Of a DNA stretch of 64,000 nucleotides, positions 28,663 to 36,848 are shown piece after piece. The stretch's first letter is position 1. Each line of letters starts with the position of its first letter. A program made the position numbers and the translations under genes. Below the pieces are notes generated by a model. It did not search any database. It saw nothing but the letters and a program-made list of their open reading frames with translations, and was not told the DNA's origin. The stretch comes from Acidimicrobiia bacterium (GTDB taxonomy: Bacteria > Actinomycetota > Acidimicrobiia > Acidimicrobiales > Aldehydirespiratoraceae), in the NCBI GenBank assembly GCA_022819505.1, contig JAJEHD010000018.1:124001-188000 (forward strand), given 5' to 3'.

Positions 28663-30102
28663 CTACGAGGCTTGGTGAGCGGCGGGGAGCTCGTCCAGGA
28701 CCCGGACGCCGGAGGCGGTGGCCTCGCCGAGCAGCAGGGACTTCAGCCGGCCACCCCGGTCGCACCGGCGCGGGCCCCTGAAGCCGGCTCTGCGTAGCCC
28801 GCTCAACAGCGCGGTCGGGTCTGCACCGCCACCGGCCCGGCACGAGCGGGCCCAGGTGTGGATCGCCTCGTACACCCCTTCCGCGGCCGCCGAGACGGGC
28901 GGCGAGCAGGAGCCGAAACGATCCGAGTAGCGGCATAGGAACTCGCGGTTCTCGGACGTGTCGAGCCCGACGAAGTAGCCGAGCACGTTCCATGTGCCCG
29001 TCCCCGACTCGCCGAGATGTTCCACCACTGCGTCGTCCATGAGCGGAGCGAAGGTTCGAATGCTCTCTCGCAGGCCGTATGAGGCGAAGTCGCGCTGGAA
29101 GCAGACGTGGTCCTGGCCCACGAAGCTGGACACCACATGGTCCACTCCGCTTCGCTGGATCGCTCTCAGCACCGGCTCGAAGGTCTGTGATCCCAGCGGC
29201 AGATAGCCCTCGCCCGCCACGGTGCCGCCCATTCGCTCGATCACGGTTCTCGCGGTAGCGCCTATCGCTCGGGGCCACGAGTAGTCGTTGCCGGCCAGGA
29301 ACCAGCGCGACCCGCCGGTCTGAGCGGCCATGCGGGGGAGTGCCAGGTGGAGTTGGTCCATCGGAGTCTCGCCGAAGCGCACCAGTAGCGGATGGGCCGC
29401 GGTCGGTTCGCTGGTGGGCGTGTACAGGTATGGGATGCCTTCCGCCACGGCCATGGGAGCGGTGACCGCATAGGTGGCCGAGGAGTGCATCCCGACAACT
29501 GCGGCGAGGCCGGGTGTACGGCACAGCCGACGCATGGCGATCGCGCCGACCCCCGGGTCGGTGGAGTCGTCGGCCACCACGAGCCTGACGGTGCGGCCTA
29601 TCACTCCACCGTCCGCGTTGATCTCCTCGACCGCGAGCTGCGCGCAGTTGACCGTCGAGCGGCCCAGGATCCCGGCGCTGCCCGAGAGCGACGTCAGCAG
29701 GCCCAGCGACACCTCCCGCATCCCGGTGCCGTAGTTGCTGAGAAGCCCGAGCTCGGCGCCCAGCCGGGCTACCTCGCCATCGTCGATGATGATCCGGACC
29801 CGCAGGCGCGTGCCGCCGTCACTCAGCGGGTCGAAGCGGCACACGACGCGGCCCGCCCACGGGGTCTCATGCATCAGGTCGATACGGCGGTCCGGCTGGA
29901 ACGACAGGACCCTGGCTGTTCCCGGTGAGCGGGCAAGGCCACCGAGGGGAAGGGCCAGCCGGACCAGCGAGCCCGGCCTGAGCTTCGGAACCTCAGCCCC
30001 GAAGAGCCAGCCCAAGGACGAGTCGCCACTGCCGAACAGCGCGAACAGCTCGCTGGGGCAGACCTCCAGCTGCGTCTCGTTGTTGAGGATCAGCTCACCC
30101 AT
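28663..30102 (-). CDS. SRPBCC domain fused to AmiC/UrtA-like ligand-binding domain (no signal peptide)
   Basis: A 479-aa cytoplasmic protein. Residues 1-120 form an SRPBCC/AHSA1-type helix-grip domain (LILNNETQLEVCPSELFALF; GTARVLSFQPDRRIDLMHETPW; GGTRLRVRIIIDDGEV). Residues about 128-450 are a type I periplasmic-binding fold of the AmiC/urea-binding kind (VSLGLLTSLSGSAGILGRSTVNCAQLAVEEINADGGVIGRTVRLVVADDSTDPGVGAIAMRRL; GSRWFLAGNDYSWPRAIGATARTVIERMGGTVAGEGYLPLGSQTFEPVLRAI), clearly related to the divergent lipoprotein gene (30649). There is no signal peptide or lipobox. It starts 10 nt after the arsR stop, so the two are co-transcribed. It probably senses the imported ligand in the cytoplasm, as AmiC does (inference). 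The fusion is unknown to me. Confidence 0.8.
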   Translation of the reverse strand: MGELILNNETQLEVCPSELFALFGSGDSSLGWLFGAEVPKLRPGSLVRLALPLGGLARSPGTARVLSFQPDRRIDLMHETPWAGRVVCRFDPLSDGGTRLRVRIIIDDGEVARLGAELGLLSNYGTGMREVSLGLLTSLSGSAGILGRSTVNCAQLAVEEINADGGVIGRTVRLVVADDSTDPGVGAIAMRRLCRTPGLAAVVGMHSSATYAVTAPMAVAEGIPYLYTPTSEPTAAHPLLVRFGETPMDQLHLALPRMAAQTGGSRWFLAGNDYSWPRAIGATARTVIERMGGTVAGEGYLPLGSQTFEPVLRAIQRSGVDHVVSSFVGQDHVCFQRDFASYGLRESIRTFAPLMDDAVVEHLGESGTGTWNVLGYFVGLDTSENREFLCRYSDRFGSCSPPVSAAAEGVYEAIHTWARSCRAGGGADPTALLSGLRRAGFRGPRRCDRGGRLKSLLLGEATASGVRVLDELPAAHQAS

Positions 30103-30112
30103 GACAGCCGGA

Positions 30113-30475
30113 TCAGGCGCTTCGCTCTTCGGTCCTGTCGAGAGGGGTGTCCCCCGCTGCGGAGGCGTCCTGCACCGCTGAGGCCAACTGCTCGAGCGAG
30201 TTCTGGTACACGGAGGTCAGGAAGGCCACCACCGCGTCGGCTGGGGTCGGGGTGACCGAGTAGTGTCGGAAGCGGCCGTCGCGCCGCTCCGCCACCAGTC
30301 CGGCGAGTCGCAGTATCCGCAGATGCGACGACACCGCAGTACGGCCCAGGCTGTCGAAATGGGCCGCGATCTCGCCTGCGGGGAGCTCCTCATGCTCACC
30401 GATCAGGCTGAGGATGGCCCGCCGGGTGGGATCGGCCAGGGCTGAGAAGATGGCATCGCTCTCGGAGGTTGTCAT
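30113..30475 (-). CDS. ArsR/SmtB-family repressor
   Basis: A 120-aa winged-helix regulator: MTTSESDAIFSALADPTRRAILSLIGEHEELPAGEIAAHF...SSHLRILRLAGLVAERRDGRFRHYSVTP. The ADPTRRAIL and SSHLRILRLAGLV helices are the ArsR DNA-binding motif. No metal-binding Cys/His cluster is seen, so it is not a metal sensor. It is followed 10 nt later by the SRPBCC-AmiC fusion, replacing the usual ArsR plus separate SRPBCC gene pair. ATG 30475 is chosen from homology and gene length. It likely represses itself and the divergent amide transporter operon through the shared motif at 30497-30517 and 30614-30634. Confidence 0.9.
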   Translation of the reverse strand: MTTSESDAIFSALADPTRRAILSLIGEHEELPAGEIAAHFDSLGRTAVSSHLRILRLAGLVAERRDGRFRHYSVTPTPADAVVAFLTSVYQNSLEQLASAVQDASAAGDTPLDRTEERSA

Positions 30476-30496
30476 CGCCGTTCCTGTGTGTCTGTC

Positions 30497-30517
30497 TGTC
30501 AACACTTGCGCACACAT
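30497..30517 (+). promoter_or_regulatory. Operator candidate, copy 1 (arsR side)
   Basis: Pattern TGTCAA-N4-TGC-N-CACA-N-AT; identical to copy 2 at 16 of 21 positions and in the same orientation. It lies 22 nt upstream of the arsR start codon. An imperfect dyad TGT...ACA frames it. Confidence 0.6.
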
Positions 30518-30613
30518 GCTGCCACACCGGCGGTCAGCTCGCTCGTCCCGGTGCGCCGTCGGCTCCTGACACCGCGGTGGGGGACTTGACCGCGCCCCTC
30601 CTATCCGACAATA

Positions 30614-30634
30614 TGTCAATAACTGCTCACATAT
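30614..30634 (+). promoter_or_regulatory. Operator candidate, copy 2 (transporter side)
   Basis: Second copy of the 21-bp motif; also contained in the inverted repeat ATATGT-N12-ACATAT (30611-30634). It lies directly before the ribosome site AGGAGG (30635-30640) of the binding-protein gene, so a bound repressor would block transcription or translation initiation. Confidence 0.6.
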
Positions 30635-30648
30635 AGGAGGGGCTTCTG

Positions 30649-32046
30649 ATGAGAACACTACCGGACTCCCGCTCGCGGTCTCGCCTATGGCTTGTGGCCT
30701 CGCTCGTCGCGCTGCTTGCACTGGTCGCCGCGGCCTGCGGAGACGACGAAGCGGAGACCTCGGATGCTCCCGCGGAGCCGGCTGCGGCCGAGCCGAGCGA
30801 CTCGGAGGAGGCGCCCGAGCCGGAGACCACCGAGGCACCTGATGAGCCCGGGCCCGACGAGCCGGCCACGACCGAGGCTCCCGAGCCTGAGACCACCGAG
30901 GCGCCCGATGAGCCGGAACCCGTCGAGACTGAGGAGCCGGCCGCTCCCTCGGGCGAGCCGGTGCGGATCGGGATCCTGTTCTCCAACAGCGGTCCGGCCG
31001 GCGTCTTCGGGCCGCCCACCGCCAACATCGCGGAGTTCATCGAGGAGGACATCAACGCGGCGGGTGGCATCAACGGCCGTCCGGTGGAGACGTTCCTGGC
31101 CGACGACGCCACCGACCCGGCAGTCGGCCGCCAGGCCATGGAGCAGCTCATCGACGGCGACAACGTGGACGTGGTCCTCGGCACCCATTCCAGCGCCACC
31201 CGCCAGGCCGCCAAGCCGCTCGCGGAGGACGCCGACGTGCTCTACATCTACGCGGCTCTCTATGAGGGCGGCGAGTGCTCATCGGTGATGTTCAACACCG
31301 GCGAGGTGCCCAGCCAGCAACTCGCTCCGGTCATCCCGTGGATGATGGAGCAGACCGGCGGTCAGAGGTGGTTCCTGCTCGGCAACGACTACGTGTGGCC
31401 CCGGCGCAGCTTCGAGCTGGCCCGCCAGTACATCGAGGCCGCGGGCGGCGAGGTCGTCGGCGAGGAGTACGTCCCGCTCGGCACCCAGGACTTCTCGTCG
31501 GTTGCCCAGATCATCGCGGGATCCGGCGCGGACCTGATCTTCCCCGCTCTGGTCGGCGGAGACGCCATCGCCTTCGAGACCCAGGCGGTGGACTTCGGCA
31601 TCGGCCAGGACGCCATCCCGCGCCTCGCGAACATCTACGAGGAGAATGTCCTCGGGGCCATGGGACCGGCGGTCACCGCCGGCATGCGGGTCACGCTGGG
31701 CTACTTCAAGGAGGTCGACAGCGCCCTCAACAACGAGTTCGTGAGCCGCTACTTCGAGCGTTTCGGGGCCGACGCTCCACCTCACATGACGTTCAGCTCC
31801 CATATCTATGACGCCGCGCTGCTGTACGCGGCGGCGGCCAACGCGGCCGGGACCACCGACACTGCGGCGGTGGCGGCCGCCATGGAGGGGCTGTCGCTGA
31901 CAACGCCGACCGGTGACATTGCCATCACCGGCAGCCGCCACCTGGCCCAGCCGATCTACGTGGCCGAGATCCAGGCCGACGGCTCGCAGGCGATCGTGCA
32001 GTCGTTCCCCTCGGTGGAGCCCGACGAGACCTGCGATCCGGCCTAG
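30649..32046 (+). CDS. Amide/urea-type ABC transporter binding lipoprotein
   Basis: A 465-aa lipoprotein. Signal peptide with lipobox LVAAAC (Cys30), then a Glu/Pro/Thr-rich linker of repeated ETTEAP units (about residues 35-100), then a type I binding fold of the UrtA/AmiC type (VRIGILFSNSGPAGVFGPPTANIAEFIEEDINAAGGINGRPVETFLADDATDPAVGRQAMEQLI; QRWFLLGNDYVWPRRSFELARQYIEAAGGEVVGEEYVPLGTQDFSSVAQII). SD AGGAGGGG precedes ATG 30649. It delivers its ligand to the permeases downstream. The ligand is probably a short amide or urea-like compound given the AmiC-type relatives and the downstream amidase; branched amino acids are the alternative. Confidence 0.9.
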   Translation: MRTLPDSRSRSRLWLVASLVALLALVAAACGDDEAETSDAPAEPAAAEPSDSEEAPEPETTEAPDEPGPDEPATTEAPEPETTEAPDEPEPVETEEPAAPSGEPVRIGILFSNSGPAGVFGPPTANIAEFIEEDINAAGGINGRPVETFLADDATDPAVGRQAMEQLIDGDNVDVVLGTHSSATRQAAKPLAEDADVLYIYAALYEGGECSSVMFNTGEVPSQQLAPVIPWMMEQTGGQRWFLLGNDYVWPRRSFELARQYIEAAGGEVVGEEYVPLGTQDFSSVAQIIAGSGADLIFPALVGGDAIAFETQAVDFGIGQDAIPRLANIYEENVLGAMGPAVTAGMRVTLGYFKEVDSALNNEFVSRYFERFGADAPPHMTFSSHIYDAALLYAAAANAAGTTDTAAVAAAMEGLSLTTPTGDIAITGSRHLAQPIYVAEIQADGSQAIVQSFPSVEPDETCDPA

Positions 32047-32080
32047 ACGAGAGCCGGCCTTCAGCGGCAGCCGCTCGAGA

Positions 32081-32120
32081 GCCGGTGCGGGCGCAGCGTC
32101 CTTCCAGCGCCCGCACCGGC
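32081..32120 (+). terminator. Strong hairpin between binding-protein and permease genes
   Basis: GCCGGTGCGGGCGC (32081-32094) pairs perfectly over 14 bp with GCGCCCGCACCGGC (32107-32120), loop 12 nt, no T-tract. Such intergenic stem-loops usually stop part of the transcripts or protect the upstream binding-protein mRNA. Confidence 0.6.
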
Positions 32121-32158
32121 CCCAACCCTGAGCGGAGCACACACCGGAGCATGAGCCC

Positions 32159-33013
32159 TTGGACGCGCTGACACTCGAGCTGCTCAACGGCGTCAGCCTC
32201 TTCGCGATCCTCGCCATCGTCGCGCTCGGCCTCGGGATCGTCTTCGGGCTCATGGGCGTGATCAACCTCGCCCACGGCGAGTTCGTGATGCTCGGCGCAT
32301 ACGTGGCCTATGTCGTGCACGACAACGGGCTCAACCACTGGCTGAGCCTGCCTCTGGCCGCGGTCGTGCTGTTCTTCCTCGGCGTGATGATCGAGGTTGG
32401 CCTGATCCGGCGCATCCATCGCCAGCCGGAGCTGACCATCCTGGCCACGTTCGGGCTGTCGGTGTGCCTCCGGCAGATCGCGGAACTCGTGTTCAGCAAG
32501 GACTTCCGGAGCGTCCCGAACCCGGTGCCGGGCGCCACCGAGGCGTTCGGTGTCCTGTTCCCCACGTACCGCTACCTGCTCATCGCGATCGTGGCTGCGG
32601 TCGTCGCGGTCACCCTGCTGGCGTTCACGCGGTCCCGCTTCGGTCTCGTCGTCCGGGCCATCGTCGCCGATCGCGACCTCGCCGAGTCGGCGGGGATCCG
32701 CACCGGGGTCACCAATCTCTGCGCCTTCGGTGTCGGCGCGGCCACCGCCGGGATCGCCGGAGCCCTGGTGGCGCCGCTCGGCGCGGTCGAGCCCCAGGCC
32801 GGGCTGGCCTATCTCCCCGGCGCCTTCCTCGTCGTGATCGTCGGGGGCTACAACCGGCTCTGGGGCGTCGCCGCGGGGGCGCTCGTCGTGGCCGCCGTCC
32901 AGACCGGCGTCATCCACTTCTACGACGCGGTGTGGGCCCAGATCGCGTCCCTGGCGCTCGCAGTGCTGGTGCTCCAGTTCCGGCGCCCCACCCCGGCCGG
33001 AGCGATGGTGTGA
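32159..33013 (+). CDS. ABC permease, UrtB/LivH family
   Basis: A 284-aa inner-membrane permease with about 8 helices. Signature region: FGLMGVINLAHGEFVMLGAYVAY at the N-terminus and the loop AIVADRDLAESAGIRTGVTNLCAFGVGAATAGIAGALVAP, typical of the LivH/UrtB branch of hydrophobic amino acid and urea transporters. Start TTG 32159 is 9 nt after a GGAG box; the ATG at 32151 is out of frame and ends after six codons. Stop overlaps the next start (GTGTGA). Confidence 0.88.
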   Translation: MDALTLELLNGVSLFAILAIVALGLGIVFGLMGVINLAHGEFVMLGAYVAYVVHDNGLNHWLSLPLAAVVLFFLGVMIEVGLIRRIHRQPELTILATFGLSVCLRQIAELVFSKDFRSVPNPVPGATEAFGVLFPTYRYLLIAIVAAVVAVTLLAFTRSRFGLVVRAIVADRDLAESAGIRTGVTNLCAFGVGAATAGIAGALVAPLGAVEPQAGLAYLPGAFLVVIVGGYNRLWGVAAGALVVAAVQTGVIHFYDAVWAQIASLALAVLVLQFRRPTPAGAMV

Positions 33014-34743
33014 AGCGGCCGTTGAGTGCGGGTGGGGTTGCCGTCCTGGCCGTCGCGGCGGCCAGCATGACCCTGGGCGACTTCCGGGCCGGTCAGCTGT
33101 CGCTGTTCCTTAGCCTGGCGGTGCTGGCGGTGAGCCTCGACCTGGTCTGGGGCTACGCGGGGATCCTCTCGCTGGGCCAGCTGCTGCCTTTCGGGATAGC
33201 GGCCTACAGCACGGCCCGTCTGGCGGCCGCCGCACCATCGGCGACGTTGCCGGCACTGCTGCTGGCGACACTGACCGGCGCGGCCGTCGCGGCCGGCGTG
33301 GGGATGGCTGCGTTCCGGCGTCGCCCCACGCCGGTGGTGATCGGGCTGCTGACCCTGGTGCTGTCGCTCACCCTGGAGCAGGTCGCGGAGCAGTGGCGCG
33401 ACGTGACCGGAGGATTCAACGGCCTGACCGACGTCCCCCGCATCACCGTATTCGGGTCGGAATGGTCCGACAGCGCCCAGGACCTGTTCATCTCGGTCCT
33501 GGCGGTCGCGGTCATCGCCGGAGTGGGTCTGCTCGTGCGGCGGCCCATCGGGGCGGTGCTCGTAGGCGTCCGCGACAACGAGCGCCGCATGGAAGCCCTC
33601 GGCTACGACACTGTCGCCCTGAGGGTTTGGGTGTTCACCGTCGGGGGAGCGGTGGCCGGTCTGGCCGGCGCCCTCTATGTGCATCGAACCGGCTTCGTGT
33701 CGCCCCAGATCTTCGGCTTCGCCCTCGCAACCAACGTCGTGCTGTGGACCCTCGTCGGGGGGCGAGGAACGATCATCGGACCCGTCGTCGGCTCTCTGGC
33801 CATCAACTTCGCATCGGCGACCCTCGCCGATGTGTGGCTGCAGTACTGGACGCTCGCCACCGGCGCGATCTTCGTGGCCGCGGTGACCCTCGTCCCGGAG
33901 GGACTGGTGCCGAGCCTGCTGCGGATGGCCGGACGCCCGGCCCGGCGCAGCCGGGGTCCGCGCCTGGTGGCCACCCCGCCTGCTTCTGCCGACGGCTCAG
34001 CGGTGTTCGAGGCGACGGCCGTGGACAAGAGCTACGGATTGTTCAAGGTCCTCGACGGCGTCACGCTCACCATGGACGAGCCGGAGCTGCGATGCCTCAT
34101 CGGCCCCAACGGCGCGGGCAAGTCCACCCTCCTGGACATCCTCTGCGGCCAGCAGGACTGCCAGACCGGCTCGATCACCATGCTCGACCGGGACTGCACA
34201 GGCTTGAAGGCCTGGGAGTTCGCCCGCCATGGTGTCAGCCGCAAGTTCCAGTCGCCCCAGGTCATCGACTCGCTGTCGGTTGCCGAGAACATCGCGGTGG
34301 CCGCCTGGGGAGCCGATCCGTCTCCCTGGCGTCTGAGCGTCACCTCCTGGGAGGCCCGGGTGCCGCAGGCGTCGCTGCGGATCCTGGAGCGCACCGGCCT
34401 CGACACGCGGCTCGATTCCAGCGCCGGGGGCCTCTCCCACGGCGACAAGCAGTGGCTGGAGATCGCCATGGCCATGGCGGGGAACTGCCGGGTGCTGCTG
34501 CTGGACGAGCCGACGGCCGGCATGACGGCCTCGGAGAGCCTCGCGGCCGCCGAGCTCCTGCGGGAGGTGCACACCGACTACCGGCTGCCGGTGCTGATCG
34601 TCGAGCACGACATGGCGTTCATCCGGGCCGTCGCGGACCGGGTGACCGTGCTGGCCCGGGGCTCGCTGCTCGCCGACGGCACCGTCGCAGAGGTCGAGAG
34701 CGCCCCCGAGGTGGCGGCCGTGTACGGGGGAGTGGGCGAGTGA
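33010..34743 (+). CDS. Fused ABC permease (UrtC/LivM) and ATPase (UrtD/LivG)
   Basis: A 577-aa fusion. Residues 1-310 are a LivM/UrtC-type permease (VLAVSLDLVWGYAGILSLGQLLPFGIAAYSTA; VGVRDNERRMEALGYDTVALRVWVFTVGGAVAGLAGALYV). Residues about 335-577 are the ATPase: Walker A GPNGAGKST (about 367), Q-loop VSRKFQSPQVIDSLSVAENIAV, signature LSHGDKQWLEIAMAMA, Walker B VLLLDEPTAG. LivM-LivG fusions are known in this family. GTG 33010 overlaps the preceding stop. It pairs with the 32159 permease and with the 34743 ATPase to make a full transporter. Confidence 0.88.
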   Translation: MKRPLSAGGVAVLAVAAASMTLGDFRAGQLSLFLSLAVLAVSLDLVWGYAGILSLGQLLPFGIAAYSTARLAAAAPSATLPALLLATLTGAAVAAGVGMAAFRRRPTPVVIGLLTLVLSLTLEQVAEQWRDVTGGFNGLTDVPRITVFGSEWSDSAQDLFISVLAVAVIAGVGLLVRRPIGAVLVGVRDNERRMEALGYDTVALRVWVFTVGGAVAGLAGALYVHRTGFVSPQIFGFALATNVVLWTLVGGRGTIIGPVVGSLAINFASATLADVWLQYWTLATGAIFVAAVTLVPEGLVPSLLRMAGRPARRSRGPRLVATPPASADGSAVFEATAVDKSYGLFKVLDGVTLTMDEPELRCLIGPNGAGKSTLLDILCGQQDCQTGSITMLDRDCTGLKAWEFARHGVSRKFQSPQVIDSLSVAENIAVAAWGADPSPWRLSVTSWEARVPQASLRILERTGLDTRLDSSAGGLSHGDKQWLEIAMAMAGNCRVLLLDEPTAGMTASESLAAAELLREVHTDYRLPVLIVEHDMAFIRAVADRVTVLARGSLLADGTVAEVESAPEVAAVYGGVGE

Positions 34744-35429
34744 TGCGCCTCGAAGCCGCCGACCTGCGCTCCGGATACGGCACCGTGCCCGTGCTCCACG
34801 GCGTGAGCCTCACCGTGTCCAGCGGCGAGATCGTCGCGCTGGTGGGCCGCAACGGTGCGGGCAAGACCACGCTGGTGAAGACCGTCCTGGGCGTACTGCG
34901 GGCCACCGGCGGCTCACTGCACCTCGACGGCGTGGACATCACCCGGCTGCCGCCGTCGCGGCGGGTTCGGGCAGGCTTGCGGGCGACCTTCCAGGAGCGG
35001 GCGCTCTTCGGCGCGCTCACCGTCAGCGACAACCTCCGTCTGAGCGGCTTCGGTTCCGAGAGCCACCATCGGGTGCTGGACGCGTTCGGTCCCGCGCTGT
35101 CCGGGCGGGGCTCCCAGCGCACCGGCACGCTGTCGGGAGGCGAGCAGAAGATGCTCTCCGCCGCCATCGCGCTGGCCACGGAGGCGCCGCTGCTGGTGAT
35201 GGACGAGCCCACCGAGGGCCTGCAGCCCTCCAACGTCGCCCTGCTGGGCGACCACATCGAATCGGCAAGGAAGGCCGGGCGGGGAGTGCTCCTGATCGAA
35301 CAGCACCTCGAGCTGGCCCGACGGCTCGCGGACCGCTTCATCGTCCTCGAGAAGGGCGAGGTCGTCGACGGCGGACCGGCCGCGGACCCCGGCATCGCCG
35401 CCCGAGTCGCCCGTCGGCTGTTGATCTGA
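34743..35429 (+). CDS. ABC transporter ATPase, UrtE/LivF type
   Basis: A 228-aa ATPase: Walker A GRNGAGKTT (residues 35-43), Q-loop ATFQERALFGALTVSDNL, signature LSGGEQKMLSAAIAL, Walker B LLVMDEPTEGLQ, H-loop LLIEQHLE. ATG 34743 shares the A of the preceding stop (TGATG). Second cytoplasmic subunit of the amide/urea-type transporter. Short for the family (UrtE about 230 aa), so complete. Confidence 0.9.
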   Translation: MRLEAADLRSGYGTVPVLHGVSLTVSSGEIVALVGRNGAGKTTLVKTVLGVLRATGGSLHLDGVDITRLPPSRRVRAGLRATFQERALFGALTVSDNLRLSGFGSESHHRVLDAFGPALSGRGSQRTGTLSGGEQKMLSAAIALATEAPLLVMDEPTEGLQPSNVALLGDHIESARKAGRGVLLIEQHLELARRLADRFIVLEKGEVVDGGPAADPGIAARVARRLLI

Positions 35430-35450
35430 GCACACAAGGAGGAACAAGCC

Positions 35451-36815
35451 ATGACCGAACTCGCACAGATGAGCCTCATCGAGGCCGCAGAGGCAGTCAG
35501 GACCGGCAAGGTGACCGCGACAAGCCTGGTGGAGGCGTGCCTCGCCCGGATCGAGCGCACCGACGGATCGGTCGGCGCGTTCGCCTCCGTCCAGGCCGAC
35601 GAGGCGCTCGCCGAGGCGGCCCGACTGGACCGGGGCGAAACGAGCGGTCCGCTCCACGGCGTGCCGGTCGCGCTCAAGGACCTGATCTTCACCCGGGGCA
35701 TTCCCACAGAGGCCAACTGCGCGGCGCTCGAGGGGTTCACCCCTGACCGCGACGCGACCGTTGTGAGCCGCCTGCGCAGCGCCGGCGCGGTGATCATCGG
35801 CAAGACCAACACCCATGAACTGGCCTACGGCGTGTCCTGCCCGGCGTCGCGCAACCCGTGGAACCCCTCCAGGATGACGGGCGGATCGTCGGGGGGCAGC
35901 GCCGCAAGCCTGGCCGCCCGGCAGGTGTTCGGGGCGCTGGGAACCGACACCGGGGGATCGGTGAGGATCCCGTCGAGCTACTGCGGGACCACCGGCATCA
36001 AGACCACCCGCGGCTCGGTTCCCCGCGACGGGGTGCACCTCATCTCGTGGACCTACGACACCGTCGGCCCGATGGCCCGCACAGCCGCCGACTGCGGAGT
36101 TCTGCTCGACGTCCTGGCCGGCTTCTCCCGGCAGGATCCGTACTCGTCCAAGACGCCGCTGGGAGCAGCCGGGGCGCCGGGAGGGCTTGTGCTGGGAGTG
36201 CCCGACGAGGGCTTCTACGATGGGTTCGAGACCGATCCGGAGGTTCGGGCGGTGCTGGAGGAGGCCCTCGACGTGCTCGGATCGGTGGTGTCGGAGGTGC
36301 GCACCGTGCGGGTGCCGAACACCGCGGAGCACTTCGACGCGGGCGCCGCGATCGTGTTCGCGGAGTCGGCTGCCCTCCTGGAGGAACTGCGGTCCTCGAG
36401 CAATGAGCTCATCGGTGAGGAGCCCCGAGCGATCATGGATTCCGGCGCGGCGATCCCGGGCACCGCGCTGGCCGCGGCTCAAGCCCAGCGGATGTCGTTC
36501 GAGCGCGCCTACCTCGATGTGTTCGAAGACCAGGGCGTCGATCTGGTCGTCGCGCCCGTCACCCCCAACCAGGTGCTCCCCCATGGCGCGGTCGAGCTGG
36601 GAGGCGTGCCCCTGATCCCGGCCACGACGCAGTTCACGTTCCCGGTCAACGCGGCCGGTCTGCCCGCCATCGCGCTGCCTGGAGGCTTCGCCGGCGACGG
36701 GATGCCCATCGGCTTCCAGATCATCGGACGCCCCTTCGCCGACCGCACCCTCGTAGCCGTGGGCGAGGCCTTCCAGGACCTGACCGACCACCACGCGCAG
36801 CAGCCGAGCGCGTAG
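35451..36815 (+). CDS. Amidase signature family amidase
   Basis: A 454-aa enzyme of the amidase signature family, Ser-cisSer-Lys triad: Lys76 in GVPVALKDLIF, Ser146/147 in GGSSGGSAAS, nucleophile Ser170 in TDTGGSVRIPSSYCG. SD AAGGAGG precedes ATG 35451, 21 nt after the transporter ATPase stop, so it belongs to the same operon. It probably hydrolyses the amide that the transporter brings in, giving a carboxylic acid and ammonia. It is not GatA (no gatC/B nearby and N-terminal differs). Exact substrate unknown. Confidence 0.92.
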   Translation: MTELAQMSLIEAAEAVRTGKVTATSLVEACLARIERTDGSVGAFASVQADEALAEAARLDRGETSGPLHGVPVALKDLIFTRGIPTEANCAALEGFTPDRDATVVSRLRSAGAVIIGKTNTHELAYGVSCPASRNPWNPSRMTGGSSGGSAASLAARQVFGALGTDTGGSVRIPSSYCGTTGIKTTRGSVPRDGVHLISWTYDTVGPMARTAADCGVLLDVLAGFSRQDPYSSKTPLGAAGAPGGLVLGVPDEGFYDGFETDPEVRAVLEEALDVLGSVVSEVRTVRVPNTAEHFDAGAAIVFAESAALLEELRSSSNELIGEEPRAIMDSGAAIPGTALAAAQAQRMSFERAYLDVFEDQGVDLVVAPVTPNQVLPHGAVELGGVPLIPATTQFTFPVNAAGLPAIALPGGFAGDGMPIGFQIIGRPFADRTLVAVGEAFQDLTDHHAQQPSA

Positions 36816-36836
36816 GTGGGACAACACGGGCCCGCG

Positions 36837-36842
36837 TAGGGT
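36837..36842 (+). promoter_or_regulatory. -10-like hexamer for leaderless acid-CoA ligase gene
   Basis: TAGGGT, 6 nt, ATG 36849; no Shine-Dalgarno. The ligase may thus be transcribed on its own as well as with the amidase. Confidence 0.5.
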
Positions 36843-36848
36843 GACACC

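Noticed and set aside
32151..32171. ATG near the start of the UrtB/LivH-type permease
   Set aside because: Out of frame; the frame ends after six codons. TTG 32159 gives the family N-terminus.
35451..36815. The amidase as the missing formylkynurenine formamidase
   Set aside because: It belongs to the amide transporter operon and is in the amidase signature family, not in a known formamidase family; no direct evidence.
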